From Scybalosoma faecavium (GTDB lineage: Bacteria; Bacillota; Clostridia; Christensenellales; Christensenellaceae), in contig DVKG01000003.1 in the NCBI GenBank assembly GCA_018716135.1, positions 1 to 64,000 on the forward strand: 64,000 nt of DNA, read 5' to 3'. The translations under genes and the position numbers were made by a program. The first letter of the stretch is position 1. Every line of letters begins with the position of its first letter. Positions 50,585-59,226 of this stretch are shown piece after piece. The notes beneath the pieces were generated by a model. The model saw only the letters and a list, made by a program, of their open reading frames with translations. It did not search any database and was not told the origin of the DNA.

Positions 50585-51295
50585 CTACGCGGCTGATTCA
50601 CCAAAATAATCCTGCAATCCCTCAGCTATAGCTTTTACTATCCTGAGCTGATATGCCTTTTTCCCCAACTCTATCTCCTCCGCCGGGTTGGAAATAAAAC
50701 CGCATTCCACTATTACCGCCGGCGCCTCTCCGGATTTGACTATATAGTAGTTGCCCTCCGCCGCGCTTCGAGGTTTTTCTACTTGCAGCTCCGTATTCAT
50801 GCGTTCCTGAATACATACGGCGAGCTTTTCGCCTTCTGCCGAGCCGGGAGCATAAAAAACCTGCGGTCCGCGAGCGTCGCTGTCAGTATGTTTATTTTGG
50901 TGTATACTAACCGTCACGTCCTGACCGCTGGTCTGTATTATCTCTCTGCGCTTTGCCATGTCGGATTTTTTGTCAGCCGCCACCGCTTCTTCTGTTTCGC
51001 GTGTCATAACCACGGTCATGCCGTATCCCTCCAGAGCCGTTTTCAGCTTTTCAGCTATTGAGAGGTTTATCTCCGCTTCTATCGTTCCCGACGAGCCTAT
51101 TGCTCCTCCGTCCGAACCCCCATGCCCTGCGTCTATGACTACTCTCCTTCCGGAAAGAGCAGGATACGCCGACGTCTGCAATATGTCCGTTCTCGTTTGG
51201 ATCAGTATCAGCACGATTATTGCCGCAATGATCATCACAGCGACAACGAGCAATTTTCTTCTCTCTATTATTCTATCAAGCTTTTCGTTACTCAT
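50585..51295 (-). CDS. cwlD: N-acetylmuramoyl-L-alanine amidase (CwlD-like)
   Basis: 236 residues. One N-terminal membrane helix (about 14-33), then Amidase_3: VVIDAGHGGSDGGAIG with the first zinc His and a following Glu, SIHQNKH with the second His and VIVECGFISN with the catalytic Glu. It cleaves the stem peptide from muramic acid; CwlD in spore formers makes muramic lactam in the cortex. Assignment as CwlD rather than a general amidase is by size and single-domain layout. GGAGG precedes the ATG. Confidence 0.83.
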   Translation of the reverse strand: MSNEKLDRIIERRKLLVVAVMIIAAIIVLILIQTRTDILQTSAYPALSGRRVVIDAGHGGSDGGAIGSSGTIEAEINLSIAEKLKTALEGYGMTVVMTRETEEAVAADKKSDMAKRREIIQTSGQDVTVSIHQNKHTDSDARGPQVFYAPGSAEGEKLAVCIQERMNTELQVEKPRSAAEGNYYIVKSGEAPAVIVECGFISNPAEEIELGKKAYQLRIVKAIAEGLQDYFGESAA

Positions 51296-51462
51296 ACAGC
51301 AACCTCCTTATTTATGGAGTGATGTTATTAGAAATGAAAAACTGTATTAATCAATAAACACCCGCACGTGCGCAGTTTTTTCCGCGCTTTCATAAGGGGC
51401 GCTGCCCCGTCATTTATAAATATATGCCTCTTATATGTCTTACTTGACATAATTTGCATTTA

Positions 51463-52515
51463 TTAAAATAAAAGAGCAGGGTCTGCGTTCAGATCCAATT
51501 TCGCTGCTCCGCGGTGCATTGCATAGTATGCCGCCGCGCCTATCATCGCCGCATTGTCAGTGCAGTATTTCAAATCGGGCAAATACATTTCTATGCCTTC
51601 TCTCCCCGCGCGCATTTCTACCGACTCTCGCAGAGCGGCATTCGCGCATACTCCGCCTGCCAGGGCGATTGTCTTGTCTCCGCCTGCCTCAGCGGCACGG
51701 AAAATATTGTCCGTGAGCACGTCCACTACCGCCTTCTGAAAGCTCGCCGCAACGTCGGCTTTTGGTATCTCGTCGCCCTTCTGCTCCAGATTGTGTATAA
51801 GGTTGATAACCGCCGTTTTTATACCGCTGAACGAAAAATCAAAATGAGATTCTCCTTTAAAGCTGCGCGGCAATGTAAAAGCCTCGGCGTTCCCCTCTTT
51901 GGCTAATTTGGATATGTTCGGTCCGCCCGGATAGCTGAGCCCCAGCACACGTGCCACTTTGTCAAAAGCTTCTCCCGCCGCGTCGTCTCGCGTCTCGCCT
52001 ATCAGCTCATATTCGCCGTAATCCGCAACACGAACTATCTGAGTATGACCTCCGGAAGCCACAAGACAAAGAAAAGGCGGTTTTAAATCAGCATGAGTGA
52101 TATAGCCTGCGCTTATGTGCCCGTCCATATGGTTGACAGGTATCAGAGGCTTCTTTAGCGCGAACGCAAGAGCTTTCGCATAAGCAACACCTGTCAAAAG
52201 CGCGCCGACGAGCCCCGGCCCCTGGGTTACAGCCAGCGCGTCCACATCCTCCAGCTTCATCCCCGCCTGCGAAAGAGCTTCATCCACTACAAACGGCAGC
52301 TTTTCAACGTGATTTCTCGACGCCAGCTCAGGAACTACCCCTCCGTACTCTCTATGTACAGGTATTTGAGAATATATAGAACTGCCGAGAACCTCTCTCC
52401 CGTTTCTGACCACAGCCGCAGCCGTCTCGTCGCAGCTCGTCTCTATCGCAAGTATGACGGCATTTCCTCCTGCCATTTTTTTCAGCGCAGCCTGCGCCAT
52501 TTCATTGTATTGCAT
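51463..52515 (-). CDS. tsaD: tRNA t6A37 threonylcarbamoyltransferase TsaD
   Basis: 350 residues, ASKHA fold. ILAIETSCDETAAAVV near residue 22, PLIPVNHMDGHISAGY near 125 and LVASGGHTQIVRV near 150, plus LSYPGGPNISKLAKEGN near 200 and ALAGGVCANAALRE near 285. It transfers threonylcarbamoyl to A37 of tRNAs. The metal motif reads HMDGH where HMEGH is usual. Stands before a membrane protein gene; TsaB and TsaE are not in the window. Confidence 0.94.
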   Translation of the reverse strand: MQYNEMAQAALKKMAGGNAVILAIETSCDETAAAVVRNGREVLGSSIYSQIPVHREYGGVVPELASRNHVEKLPFVVDEALSQAGMKLEDVDALAVTQGPGLVGALLTGVAYAKALAFALKKPLIPVNHMDGHISAGYITHADLKPPFLCLVASGGHTQIVRVADYGEYELIGETRDDAAGEAFDKVARVLGLSYPGGPNISKLAKEGNAEAFTLPRSFKGESHFDFSFSGIKTAVINLIHNLEQKGDEIPKADVAASFQKAVVDVLTDNIFRAAEAGGDKTIALAGGVCANAALRESVEMRAGREGIEMYLPDLKYCTDNAAMIGAAAYYAMHRGAAKLDLNADPALLF

Positions 52516-52524
52516 ATCTATTCC

Positions 52525-53238
52525 TTATTCATGATTAATTGCGGATAGCTTTTCCTTCCGCGCCAATCTAAACCTGAGCAGCACAGCCGCCGCTAATACG
52601 ACGAGCATTGAGCCGCCGCCTATAAACACCACGCGCATTACAAGATCAAAGAAAAACGTCTCCGGCACCATTCTAATCATCATGTCCGTCTCCGGATTCA
52701 GCAGCCATAAATCGTTGGAAAAGAACACATGATGGAAATTTGTCCAGAATGTCGTAAAATCGCTCGCCGCCAGAACGGCTAAAACGGCAAACGCGGCGAA
52801 AAACACCGCATTTCCTATAATATATCCGCTTACAGCCTGCCGCAAACGCTTAAATACGAAAATCTCTAAAAGCAGAATTATTACAGCCAGCGCTGCACAT
52901 ATTCTTCCGACAGTCAGCGCGCCCAGGTATAAATTCTTTACGTCTACCATGTGTTCTTTCTCTCTGTCGTTAAAAAGCTGCCTTTCTTCGCCCGAGAGTG
53001 TCACCGATATATCCAGATCATCCTCGCTGTCTTCTATATATGCGAGCCAATGCTCTGTCGCTCTCTCCAAGTCTGAATCTGAAATATCAAGATACGCTGC
53101 CGTTCCGTTTTTTTCGTATTCATATTTAAAAAAGCCTCTGCTCATGCACAGGGCGCAAATTACACACAATATCACTCCTATGACAAACAAAAATCCCGCC
53201 GCCGTAGAAATTCCTTTGTGCAGTTTATTTCCCTTCAT
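52525..53238 (-). CDS. TIGR01906-type integral membrane protein (DUF1461)
   Basis: 237 residues with four to five membrane segments (about 13-32, 118-140, 145-165, 205-228) and a large extracytoplasmic loop after the first one (ERATEHWLAYIEDSEDDLDI; then DREKEHMVDVKNLYLGAL, the best-conserved family element). Function is unknown in the family. The ATG lies inside the end of the cyclase gene, with GGAG upstream. Confidence 0.78.
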   Translation of the reverse strand: MKGNKLHKGISTAAGFLFVIGVILCVICALCMSRGFFKYEYEKNGTAAYLDISDSDLERATEHWLAYIEDSEDDLDISVTLSGEERQLFNDREKEHMVDVKNLYLGALTVGRICAALAVIILLLEIFVFKRLRQAVSGYIIGNAVFFAAFAVLAVLAASDFTTFWTNFHHVFFSNDLWLLNPETDMMIRMVPETFFFDLVMRVVFIGGGSMLVVLAAAVLLRFRLARKEKLSAINHE

Positions 53239-53767
53239 CGCAGCTCCATTCTATTAGGCACGCGCGAATAGGGCTCCCATCCACCTTCATTTTGAGAGGC
53301 AGACCGACATAAAAATATTTTCCGTTAGGTACTTTTTCAAGCTTTAATGATTCAACTATAATACAGCCGCTTCTCAGAAGTATCTTATGAACCTCGTCGC
53401 AGCCTATGGACTGCTCGCTGGTGCCTATAAGCCTCATCTTAGAATCCGCCAAACGCATTGCCTCGCCCTTGTTGACCTTCCCGCGAATCAGGAGTCTGGA
53501 AAAATCATAGTCAAACTGTTCTACATTATCACAGAGTATACAATCCCCGATAAAATTGTTAAGCGGTATGTCAGATACGTCATCTGTATTTTCCAGCATA
53601 TGCGACGGCGCGTCTATATGCGTGCCTGCATGTGTTCCCATTGTGATTTTGTGAAGCAAAAATCCGTCGTCCTGTACCGTATGCCACGCCTCTTTAACAA
53701 ACTTCGGATCGCTCGCATATACTATCGTTTCCTCATCTAAATCTAAAGTAATATCGTATAGCTTCAT
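53225..53767 (-). CDS. Cyclase-family hydrolase (kynurenine formamidase-like)
   Basis: 180 residues. LYDITLDLDEETIVYASDP start and the metal motif HAGTHIDAPSH near 46-56, the hallmark of the cyclase/KynB family, with a later His/Glu pair region (SIGCDEVHKILL). Family members hydrolyse N-formylkynurenine or other amides. No tryptophan-catabolism gene is nearby, so the substrate is uncertain. The start could also be a TTG three codons upstream, which has GGAG seven bases before it. Confidence 0.83.
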   Translation of the reverse strand: MKLYDITLDLDEETIVYASDPKFVKEAWHTVQDDGFLLHKITMGTHAGTHIDAPSHMLENTDDVSDIPLNNFIGDCILCDNVEQFDYDFSRLLIRGKVNKGEAMRLADSKMRLIGTSEQSIGCDEVHKILLRSGCIIVESLKLEKVPNGKYFYVGLPLKMKVDGSPIRACLIEWSCDEGK

Positions 53768-53889
53768 TAGATTCAATACCTATCTCCATTTGAGTCCGCG
53801 CACTCATTCAGGAATGCCGCAGCTATTTGGGAATATTATAACTTTTTTTTGTGTATATTTCAAGTATCCCTCGCAAAGTAATAAGTATA

Positions 53890-53995
53890 TTCCAGGTTAA
53901 TCAGTTGCTGCTTTACGAGAGGCAACGCCCCTTTAGGTCTTCAGCAGCGGTGCAATCCACCGCCTATAGAAGCGGGGGACATCTGTTCACGTTTA
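53890..53995. mobile_element. Possible IS200/IS605-type end or omega-RNA-like relic
   Basis: A cluster of short perfect hairpins: GCGGTG/CACCGC (53947-53952 with 53958-53963), an alternative CCGC/GCGG pair (53960-53963 with 53972-53975) and a GGGGC/GCCTC-type stem around 53918-53933. Read on the minus strand, with its C-rich TCCCCCGC hairpin and AAAGGGGCGTTGCC, it resembles the right ends that follow tnpB genes. No transposase remains. Low confidence. Confidence 0.3.
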
Positions 53996-54010
53996 TAAAA
54001 AAATAAACAA

Positions 54011-54037
54011 AAAAGACTGCTATCTCTAGCAGTCTTT
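54011..54037 (-). terminator. Terminator of the four-tRNA cluster
   Basis: AGACTGCTA pairs with TAGCAGTCT around a four-base loop; on the minus strand T-rich sequence follows. Located directly after tRNA-Lys. Confidence 0.88.
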
Positions 54038-54038
54038 C

Positions 54039-54114
54039 TGGTGGGTCTTCGGGGACTCGAACCCCGGACACCCTGATTAAGAGTCAGGTGCTCTACCAAC
54101 TGAGCTAAAAACCC
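54039..54114 (-). tRNA. tRNA-Lys (CTT)
   Basis: 76 nt with encoded CCA. Acceptor GGGTTTT pairs with AAGACCC (one G-U). The loop CTCTTAA gives anticodon CTT. Last of four tRNAs on one transcript. Confidence 0.95.
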
Positions 54115-54122
54115 ACAGATGC

Positions 54123-54196
<74 letters not shown>

Positions 54197-54209
54197 AGCC
54201 TCTCGATAA

Positions 54210-54284
54210 TGGAGCGGAAGACGAGATTCGAACTCGCGACATTCGCCTTGGCAAGGCGACGCTCTACCACTGAGCCACTCCCGC
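54210..54284 (-). tRNA. tRNA-Gly (GCC)
   Basis: 75 nt with encoded CCA. Acceptor GCGGGAG pairs with CTTCCGC. The loop TTGCCAA gives anticodon GCC. Confidence 0.95.
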
Positions 54285-54293
54285 ATGTCCTAT

Positions 54294-54377
54294 TGGTGCG
54301 GGCGAAAGGACTCGAACCTTCACGCCTCGGGCACTAGATCCTAAGTCTAGCGCGTCTGCCAATTCCGCCACGCCCGC
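54294..54377 (-). tRNA. tRNA-Leu (TAG)
   Basis: 84 nt with encoded CCA and a short variable arm, as expected for a class II tRNA. Acceptor GCGGGCG pairs with CGCCCGC. The loop CTTAGGA gives anticodon TAG. First tRNA of the cluster. Confidence 0.95.
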
Positions 54378-54435
54378 AACTTCGCACCGTGCTGCGCTTT
54401 CCTTCTTTCGAAGTCCCGCCGCAAGCAACGATATT

Positions 54436-54464
54436 ATTTTATCGCACGGCAACTATTTTGTCAA
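54436..54464 (-). promoter_or_regulatory. Promoter of the tRNA cluster
   Basis: On the minus strand TTGACA (54459-54464), a 17-base spacer and TAAAAT (54436-54441), with an A/T-rich tract upstream. Confidence 0.75.
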
Positions 54465-54521
54465 CCCTTTTTTTAAAAAAATATCTCTTTTTTTTGTTCG
54501 GATTTTTTCTGTAAAACACAT

Positions 54522-54555
54522 AAAAGAGACCGTTCTCCCTACAGAACGGTCCCTT
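54522..54555 (-). terminator. Terminator after the HtrA gene
   Basis: GACCGTTCT (54528-54536) pairs with AGAACGGTC (54543-54551); on the minus strand T-rich sequence follows the stem. Confidence 0.7.
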
Positions 54556-54591
54556 TCATAAAGAGGAATCTATGAAAATGTAAGAAACTGC

Positions 54592-55872
54592 TTAATTACT
54601 GCTGGTCTGCGTCTGAACCGCTTCCTGAAGCGTCAGAGTCCCGGTATACGTTTTTCCTGTGGAGGATCGGGTGAACTCTATTGTTACTTCTGTACCCGGA
54701 GCTTTGTTCTTGAGCGCATCCTTCAGGTCGGTTTCGCTCTCTATAGTATTTCCATCCACGCTGGTTATTATATCCCCCGCCTGCAGATCTCCCGGATTGG
54801 GATTAGTCACTTCGTATACGTATATACCTGCCGCAGGGAGGTTATTGTATTTTGCCGTAAACTCGTCTATTATTGCACAGTTCACGCCCAAAGCGCCTCT
54901 GTCTTTAACATATCCATAATCTATTAAGTTGTTAATAATAGGCAAAGCTTCTTCTGTAGTTATGGCAAATCCCATATTCTCATATCCGTCCGCAGCGTAT
55001 TTCGCCGAACTGATACCTACTACCTGACCGCTCATATTCACCAGCGCACCGCCGGAATTGCCCGGGTTTATAGTAGCGTCTGTCTGAATTGCATTGAGTG
55101 TATAACTGTCCTCGTATTGAAGCGGTCTGTTCACCGCGGATACAATGCCCTGCGTTACGGAGCTGTCGAACTGAAGTCCGCCCGGATTTCCTACGCACAT
55201 CACCGTCTCGCCTACTTGCAGTTCTGAAGAATCTCCTATTTCCGCCGCTGTCAAACCGGTCGCCTCAATTTTGAGAACCGCCAAATCAGTGCTGGAGTCC
55301 GTTCCTACCACCTTTGCTTCATAAGTCTGATCATCAGACAGTATTACTTTAATCACGTCTGCATCAGCTATTACATGAGCATTAGTTACAATATAACCAT
55401 CATTGCGAATTATTATACCCGAGCCCTCGGAGTAAAGCTGTACAGAACTGTCGCTGCCGGAAATCTCGCTGCTGTTGCTCATTCCCATATTCCTTCCGAA
55501 ACCGTTCTGTTCAGATACGGATACATAAGTTTGAATGCACACTACAGAAGGAATAACTTTAGACGCTACTTCTACAGAGCTAAGTTCTGTCGTGCCTTCC
55601 TTGCTCGTCGCTGTCAGGCTTCCGCTGTCGCTGCTTTGCGAGGTGTCCGACTGCTGAGCTTCCTGCGACGTCTGAGCCGATTGCACTGCTCCGACTGTGT
55701 TCTTATCCCCCACAGCCGAGGCGTAAACCCAGATGCTGCTGCCGCTTATCGCAGCGACCGCCAGGACACATGCCACCGCCTTAAACCAAAATCTATTCTT
55801 TTTAGGCTTTCGGGGAGAGCTGTCGTATTCCCCGCCTGTATTGTAATAATTTCCGTTATTTGAGTAATTCAT
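54592..55872 (-). CDS. HtrA/DegP-like membrane-anchored serine protease
   Basis: 426 residues. A cytoplasmic Asn/Gly/Tyr-rich N-terminus, one membrane helix (about residues 30-52), a Ser/Thr/Gln-rich linker, a trypsin-like domain with the triad His in IVTNAHVIADAD, Asp in DSSTDLAVLKIEA and Ser in INPGNSGGALV, then one PDZ domain (about 330-415). It degrades or refolds damaged exported proteins. The ATG at 55872 is preferred over upstream in-frame codons because the longer N-terminus has no ribosome site, though AAGG sits 12 bases away. Ends at a terminator. Confidence 0.9.
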   Translation of the reverse strand: MNYSNNGNYYNTGGEYDSSPRKPKKNRFWFKAVACVLAVAAISGSSIWVYASAVGDKNTVGAVQSAQTSQEAQQSDTSQSSDSGSLTATSKEGTTELSSVEVASKVIPSVVCIQTYVSVSEQNGFGRNMGMSNSSEISGSDSSVQLYSEGSGIIIRNDGYIVTNAHVIADADVIKVILSDDQTYEAKVVGTDSSTDLAVLKIEATGLTAAEIGDSSELQVGETVMCVGNPGGLQFDSSVTQGIVSAVNRPLQYEDSYTLNAIQTDATINPGNSGGALVNMSGQVVGISSAKYAADGYENMGFAITTEEALPIINNLIDYGYVKDRGALGVNCAIIDEFTAKYNNLPAAGIYVYEVTNPNPGDLQAGDIITSVDGNTIESETDLKDALKNKAPGTEVTIEFTRSSTGKTYTGTLTLQEAVQTQTSSN

Positions 55873-56028
55873 TCTAAACACCATCCTTGCTTTGTGATTA
55901 TATTGTAATAAACCACTGTGAAAACACCATGAGCGATTATCGAACGTCCTTTGAAAAATCACATAATCTAAGTGTATAAACTTAATCCGTACTTAATCAC
56001 TATTAGTTTGACCTATTTAAGCAAAAAG

Positions 56029-56066
56029 AATGCGCGCAAGAGTTTAAACTCCTGCGCGCATTTTTC
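56029..56066. terminator. Long GC-rich palindrome between htrA and the VanW gene
   Basis: AATGCGCGCA (56029-56038) pairs with TGCGCGCATT (56053-56062); the interior GAGTTTAAACTC is itself palindromic. A T-run follows on the right, A-run on the left. It lies after the VanW gene stop and should terminate it on the minus strand. Confidence 0.75.
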
Positions 56067-56090
56067 TATTAATAACTCTGAATTTAAATA

Positions 56091-57488
56091 TTAGTTATAC
56101 GGTCTGTATGTAGATCTGTCCAGCTTCTCAGATTTAACCTTTTCCCCGTCTTTATAATAAATTTTATAAGACTGATATGTCATTTTGCCTGATGAGCTGG
56201 TACCCACATAAGAGCTCGACAGCTTTATTTCGTCATACTCGTCTGTATCGAAGGGCGGCCCGTATATCGTAACCGTAAGCTTGCTGCCGTCCGCCGAAGC
56301 TTTTATCAGCACAGGCTTATCTGTGTCATTCTTCCAAGTGAAGTCAATGGTTCCCGTGTTTATTGTCGCATCCAAGCCGGGGTCTACATAGTGAACCTTG
56401 CTTGAATGATTCTGACGATGGACTATCTCAAGATCCGACTTGACTACTGCATTGTACAACGTGGTCGAAACCTGGCATACTCCGCCGCCTGCCTGCTGCT
56501 CTGTGCTTCCGCGTACTATAGCCGCGGCAGATTTCCAACCGTTGCTGTATGTGCGGTCTCCTATAGTGTCGTTCATAGAGAATGTCTCCCCCGGCTCTAC
56601 AACTACGCCGTTTATCTTCTCCGCAGCTTTTTTTACATTATACTTACGATTGCTTGTGGAGCCGCTGTAAGACGTCGTGCACGTGCCCATCTTTACATAA
56701 GTGCCCTTTATGTCAGACAATGTAAGCTCCGGCTGAGTAGTTTTCAGCTCGATTTTTATATTGGAAAAGTCCCTGTTTTCTATACGCTCTTTTATCGTTT
56801 GCACAAAGGCTTCCTCGTCGAGCGACTTCCCGTCTTCTTCTTCTACGTATTCAATTCCATCGTCGCCCAGTTTAATAGTAGCGTTTTTGGCTTTTACATT
56901 CACCTCATCTGCTATTTCTTCGGCTATATCTGCGAGCTTATCTTCATCAGCTTTCAGCGCAATATCGTAGTCTTTTCCATTTTCCTTGATCGCTGCGAGA
57001 GCCTCTTCCGCTTCTTCGTAAGTGCTCGCATGAGCCGCTGTCAAAGCCTCTTCCAGAACTGCATCTAAATCCGCAGTAATTCCCATATTCTTCTTTGTGA
57101 GCTTTTTCTCGTAATCGTCAGCGTCGTATTCAGCAACAATTGTAACGTCGCCCACCAGTTCTGCATTTTGATCTTTAAGCTTTTCTTTTGCTTCTTCTAC
57201 AGTCAATCCGCTGATATCCACTCCGCCTACAGATATACCTTCTACAAAAGTCTCGCTGGTCAAAATCGCATTGAGTTTTTCCATCTTCTGCCGCTGTTCT
57301 TCTGCACGAGCGTTCTTTGTGGTTATGACAAAAACGCTGACTGCAACCGCGAGCAGAATTATCGCGCAAATAATAATAACTAATGTACTCTTCTTCTTTT
57401 TTGGCTGAGCCTCCTGCACTGCTACTTCTTCCTGTACTTCATTCTCTGTGTTATTCTGCTGCATATGCTTTCCCGTTCCCTGCTTCAC
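56091..57488 (-). CDS. VanW-family membrane-anchored cell-wall protein
   Basis: 465 residues. A cytoplasmic Glu/Gln-rich start, a membrane helix (about 34-57) and two PG_binding_4-type regions (about 75-250, rich in Glu and Ala). A VanW domain follows (about 270-400) with FSMNDTIGDRTYSNGW, then GGGVCQVSTTLYNAVVKS and HSSKVHYVDPGLDATI. A beta-rich tail ends the protein. The family is widespread in Clostridia; its biochemical role is unknown despite the vancomycin-cluster name. Start is GTG at 57488 or ATG at 57464; neither has an ideal ribosome site. Confidence 0.87.
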   Translation of the reverse strand: MKQGTGKHMQQNNTENEVQEEVAVQEAQPKKKKSTLVIIICAIILLAVAVSVFVITTKNARAEEQRQKMEKLNAILTSETFVEGISVGGVDISGLTVEEAKEKLKDQNAELVGDVTIVAEYDADDYEKKLTKKNMGITADLDAVLEEALTAAHASTYEEAEEALAAIKENGKDYDIALKADEDKLADIAEEIADEVNVKAKNATIKLGDDGIEYVEEEDGKSLDEEAFVQTIKERIENRDFSNIKIELKTTQPELTLSDIKGTYVKMGTCTTSYSGSTSNRKYNVKKAAEKINGVVVEPGETFSMNDTIGDRTYSNGWKSAAAIVRGSTEQQAGGGVCQVSTTLYNAVVKSDLEIVHRQNHSSKVHYVDPGLDATINTGTIDFTWKNDTDKPVLIKASADGSKLTVTIYGPPFDTDEYDEIKLSSSYVGTSSSGKMTYQSYKIYYKDGEKVKSEKLDRSTYRPYN

Positions 57489-57528
57489 TTTTCCTTTTTC
57501 CTTCTAACTCTCATTATATTATTTGTGT

Positions 57529-58476
57529 TCACAGCTCTACCCTGTTGAGCTTTCCGCCCTTCATCCATGACCTCAAGTTTTCAGCTACCGCATCCACAAG
57601 CCTCGACCTCGCTTCTATAGACGCCCAGGCTATATGCGGCGTAAAGACCGCCTTTTCATGCGCTATGAGCCTGTCGTCAGCCTTCGGCGGTTCGTCAAAG
57701 TTGACGTCCGCGAGAAAAGCTGCCAGCTTCCCGCTGTCCAGAGCATCGCAAACAGCGTTATTATCTACGAGCGGTCCTCTGCCTGTATTTATTATAACCG
57801 CTCCATCCTTCATTTTTGCTATGTTTTCTCTGCAAATCAGATTTTTTGTCTGCTCTGTCAGCGGACAATTCAAGCTGATATAGTCAGCTCTCGAAAGTAA
57901 ATCGTCCAGATCGGTCTGCTCTATATCCACGTTCTTTTTCGTACGCGAATAAGCCACTGTCTTCATTCCGAGCGCAGCAGCTATCCTCGCGGTCGCCTGA
58001 CCTGTCTGCCCCAGCCCGATTACTCCGAGAGTCTTGCCCGCCAGCTCAATTATTGGATAGTCCCAAAAGCAGTAATCCTTACTTTTGGACCATTTCCCCC
58101 CGCGCACACTCTGCGCATGCTCTGCAACCCTATTCGTATAGCTCAGGAGCAGCGCAATCGCCATTTGTGCTACAGAATCAGTAGAATATCCGGGAACATT
58201 TGTCACCGCTATTCCTCTCTCTTTTGCTAAAGATAAGTCCATTATGTTAGTTCCGGTCGAAATCAACCCTACATAACGTATGTTCGGACATGCATCCATT
58301 ATCTCTCGCGTAATGGGCACTTTGTTGGTCAGCACTACCTCCGCATCCCCAATCCTCTCAATCGCCTGGGCCGCTGTCGATCTCGGGTAGACCGCAGTCT
58401 CCCCCAGCTTCTCCACTTCCTCCCAGCTAAGATCTCCCGGGTTTGTGGCGTGACCGTCCAAGATCACGATTTTCAT
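57529..58476 (-). CDS. D-2-hydroxyacid dehydrogenase (NAD-dependent)
   Basis: 315 residues. Rossmann motif GVIGLGQTGQATARIAAALG near 147-166, INTGRGPLVDNNAV near 228 and catalytic His in FTPHIAWAS near 282. Closest in layout to hydroxypyruvate/glycerate dehydrogenases; no ACT domain, so it is distinct from serA at the right end. It reduces a 2-oxo-acid; exact substrate unknown. GAGGTG precedes the ATG. The 254 bases upstream (58477-58730) are AT-rich and hold no gene. Confidence 0.88.
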   Translation of the reverse strand: MKIVILDGHATNPGDLSWEEVEKLGETAVYPRSTAAQAIERIGDAEVVLTNKVPITREIMDACPNIRYVGLISTGTNIMDLSLAKERGIAVTNVPGYSTDSVAQMAIALLLSYTNRVAEHAQSVRGGKWSKSKDYCFWDYPIIELAGKTLGVIGLGQTGQATARIAAALGMKTVAYSRTKKNVDIEQTDLDDLLSRADYISLNCPLTEQTKNLICRENIAKMKDGAVIINTGRGPLVDNNAVCDALDSGKLAAFLADVNFDEPPKADDRLIAHEKAVFTPHIAWASIEARSRLVDAVAENLRSWMKGGKLNRVEL

Positions 58477-58730
58477 TTAATTAAACACCTCAACAACTTA
58501 AAACTCTCTGCTTATTATACAGCTCAGGCACAATAAAATGCGCCATAGCTGCAATGTCAGCAATTTAAACTTTAAAATCTTCCTTATACTAATTCGCTTA
58601 TTAATTCGCTCGTTTATAAATTTATAAATTAAATTTAAACGATATCTATCCTGATATTACTCTAAGCTCGTCTCACAGCTTCCTTTCAGCTCGACGAGTA
58701 TCAGTCTTTTTCTGTTCTGCCGCCGCAAAA

Positions 58731-59213
58731 TCAGCGGCACTCATTTTTTATAGTATAAACGTCAAATGTGAATCTGACTCCATTTTCTTCCTTTAAATCA
58801 CTTGAACTTGTCTTTACAAAGCCCGCCGCCGAAATATCCGGCATAAACACCTCTGCGCCAAAGTCCCCCTCGAGCTGAGTTATATACGCCGTGTCGCAAT
58901 ACGGCAACAGCTGTGAATATATCTGACCGCCGCCGATAACAAAAGCGTCGTCAATCCCCGCGATATTCATCAGCTCGTCTACGCTTCGGACTATCAAAAC
59001 ATCATCTCTGTTTAAAGTTTTAGAAAGCACGATATTCCTGCGCCCCGGCAAAGGCCTGCCTCCGGGGAAGGACTCCAAAGTTGCTCTTCCCATTATCACA
59101 TCTCGGCCCAGCGTAACTTGTTTGAAATACCTGAGATCGGACGGTAAATGACAGAGCAACCCTCCGTTTTTTCCTATTCCGCGCTTCTCATCCATCGCTG
59201 CTATAAGCTTCAT
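58731..59213 (-). CDS. folA: Dihydrofolate reductase
   Basis: 160 residues, normal DHFR length. MKLIAAMDEKRGIGKNGGLLCHLPSDLRYFK at the start (residues 1-31), VIMGRATLESFPGGRPLPGRRNIVLS near 39-64 and AFVIGGGQIYSQLLPY near 90-105. It regenerates tetrahydrofolate after thymidylate synthesis. Follows thyA by 13 bases in one operon. Confidence 0.95.
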   Translation of the reverse strand: MKLIAAMDEKRGIGKNGGLLCHLPSDLRYFKQVTLGRDVIMGRATLESFPGGRPLPGRRNIVLSKTLNRDDVLIVRSVDELMNIAGIDDAFVIGGGQIYSQLLPYCDTAYITQLEGDFGAEVFMPDISAAGFVKTSSSDLKEENGVRFTFDVYTIKNECR

Positions 59214-59226
59214 TTTTTAGTTCCTG

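Noticed and set aside
58668..58730. GC-rich stem after folA as an intrinsic terminator
   Set aside because: A GCCGC/GCGGC stem exists but is not followed by a T-run on the minus strand, so I did not call it.
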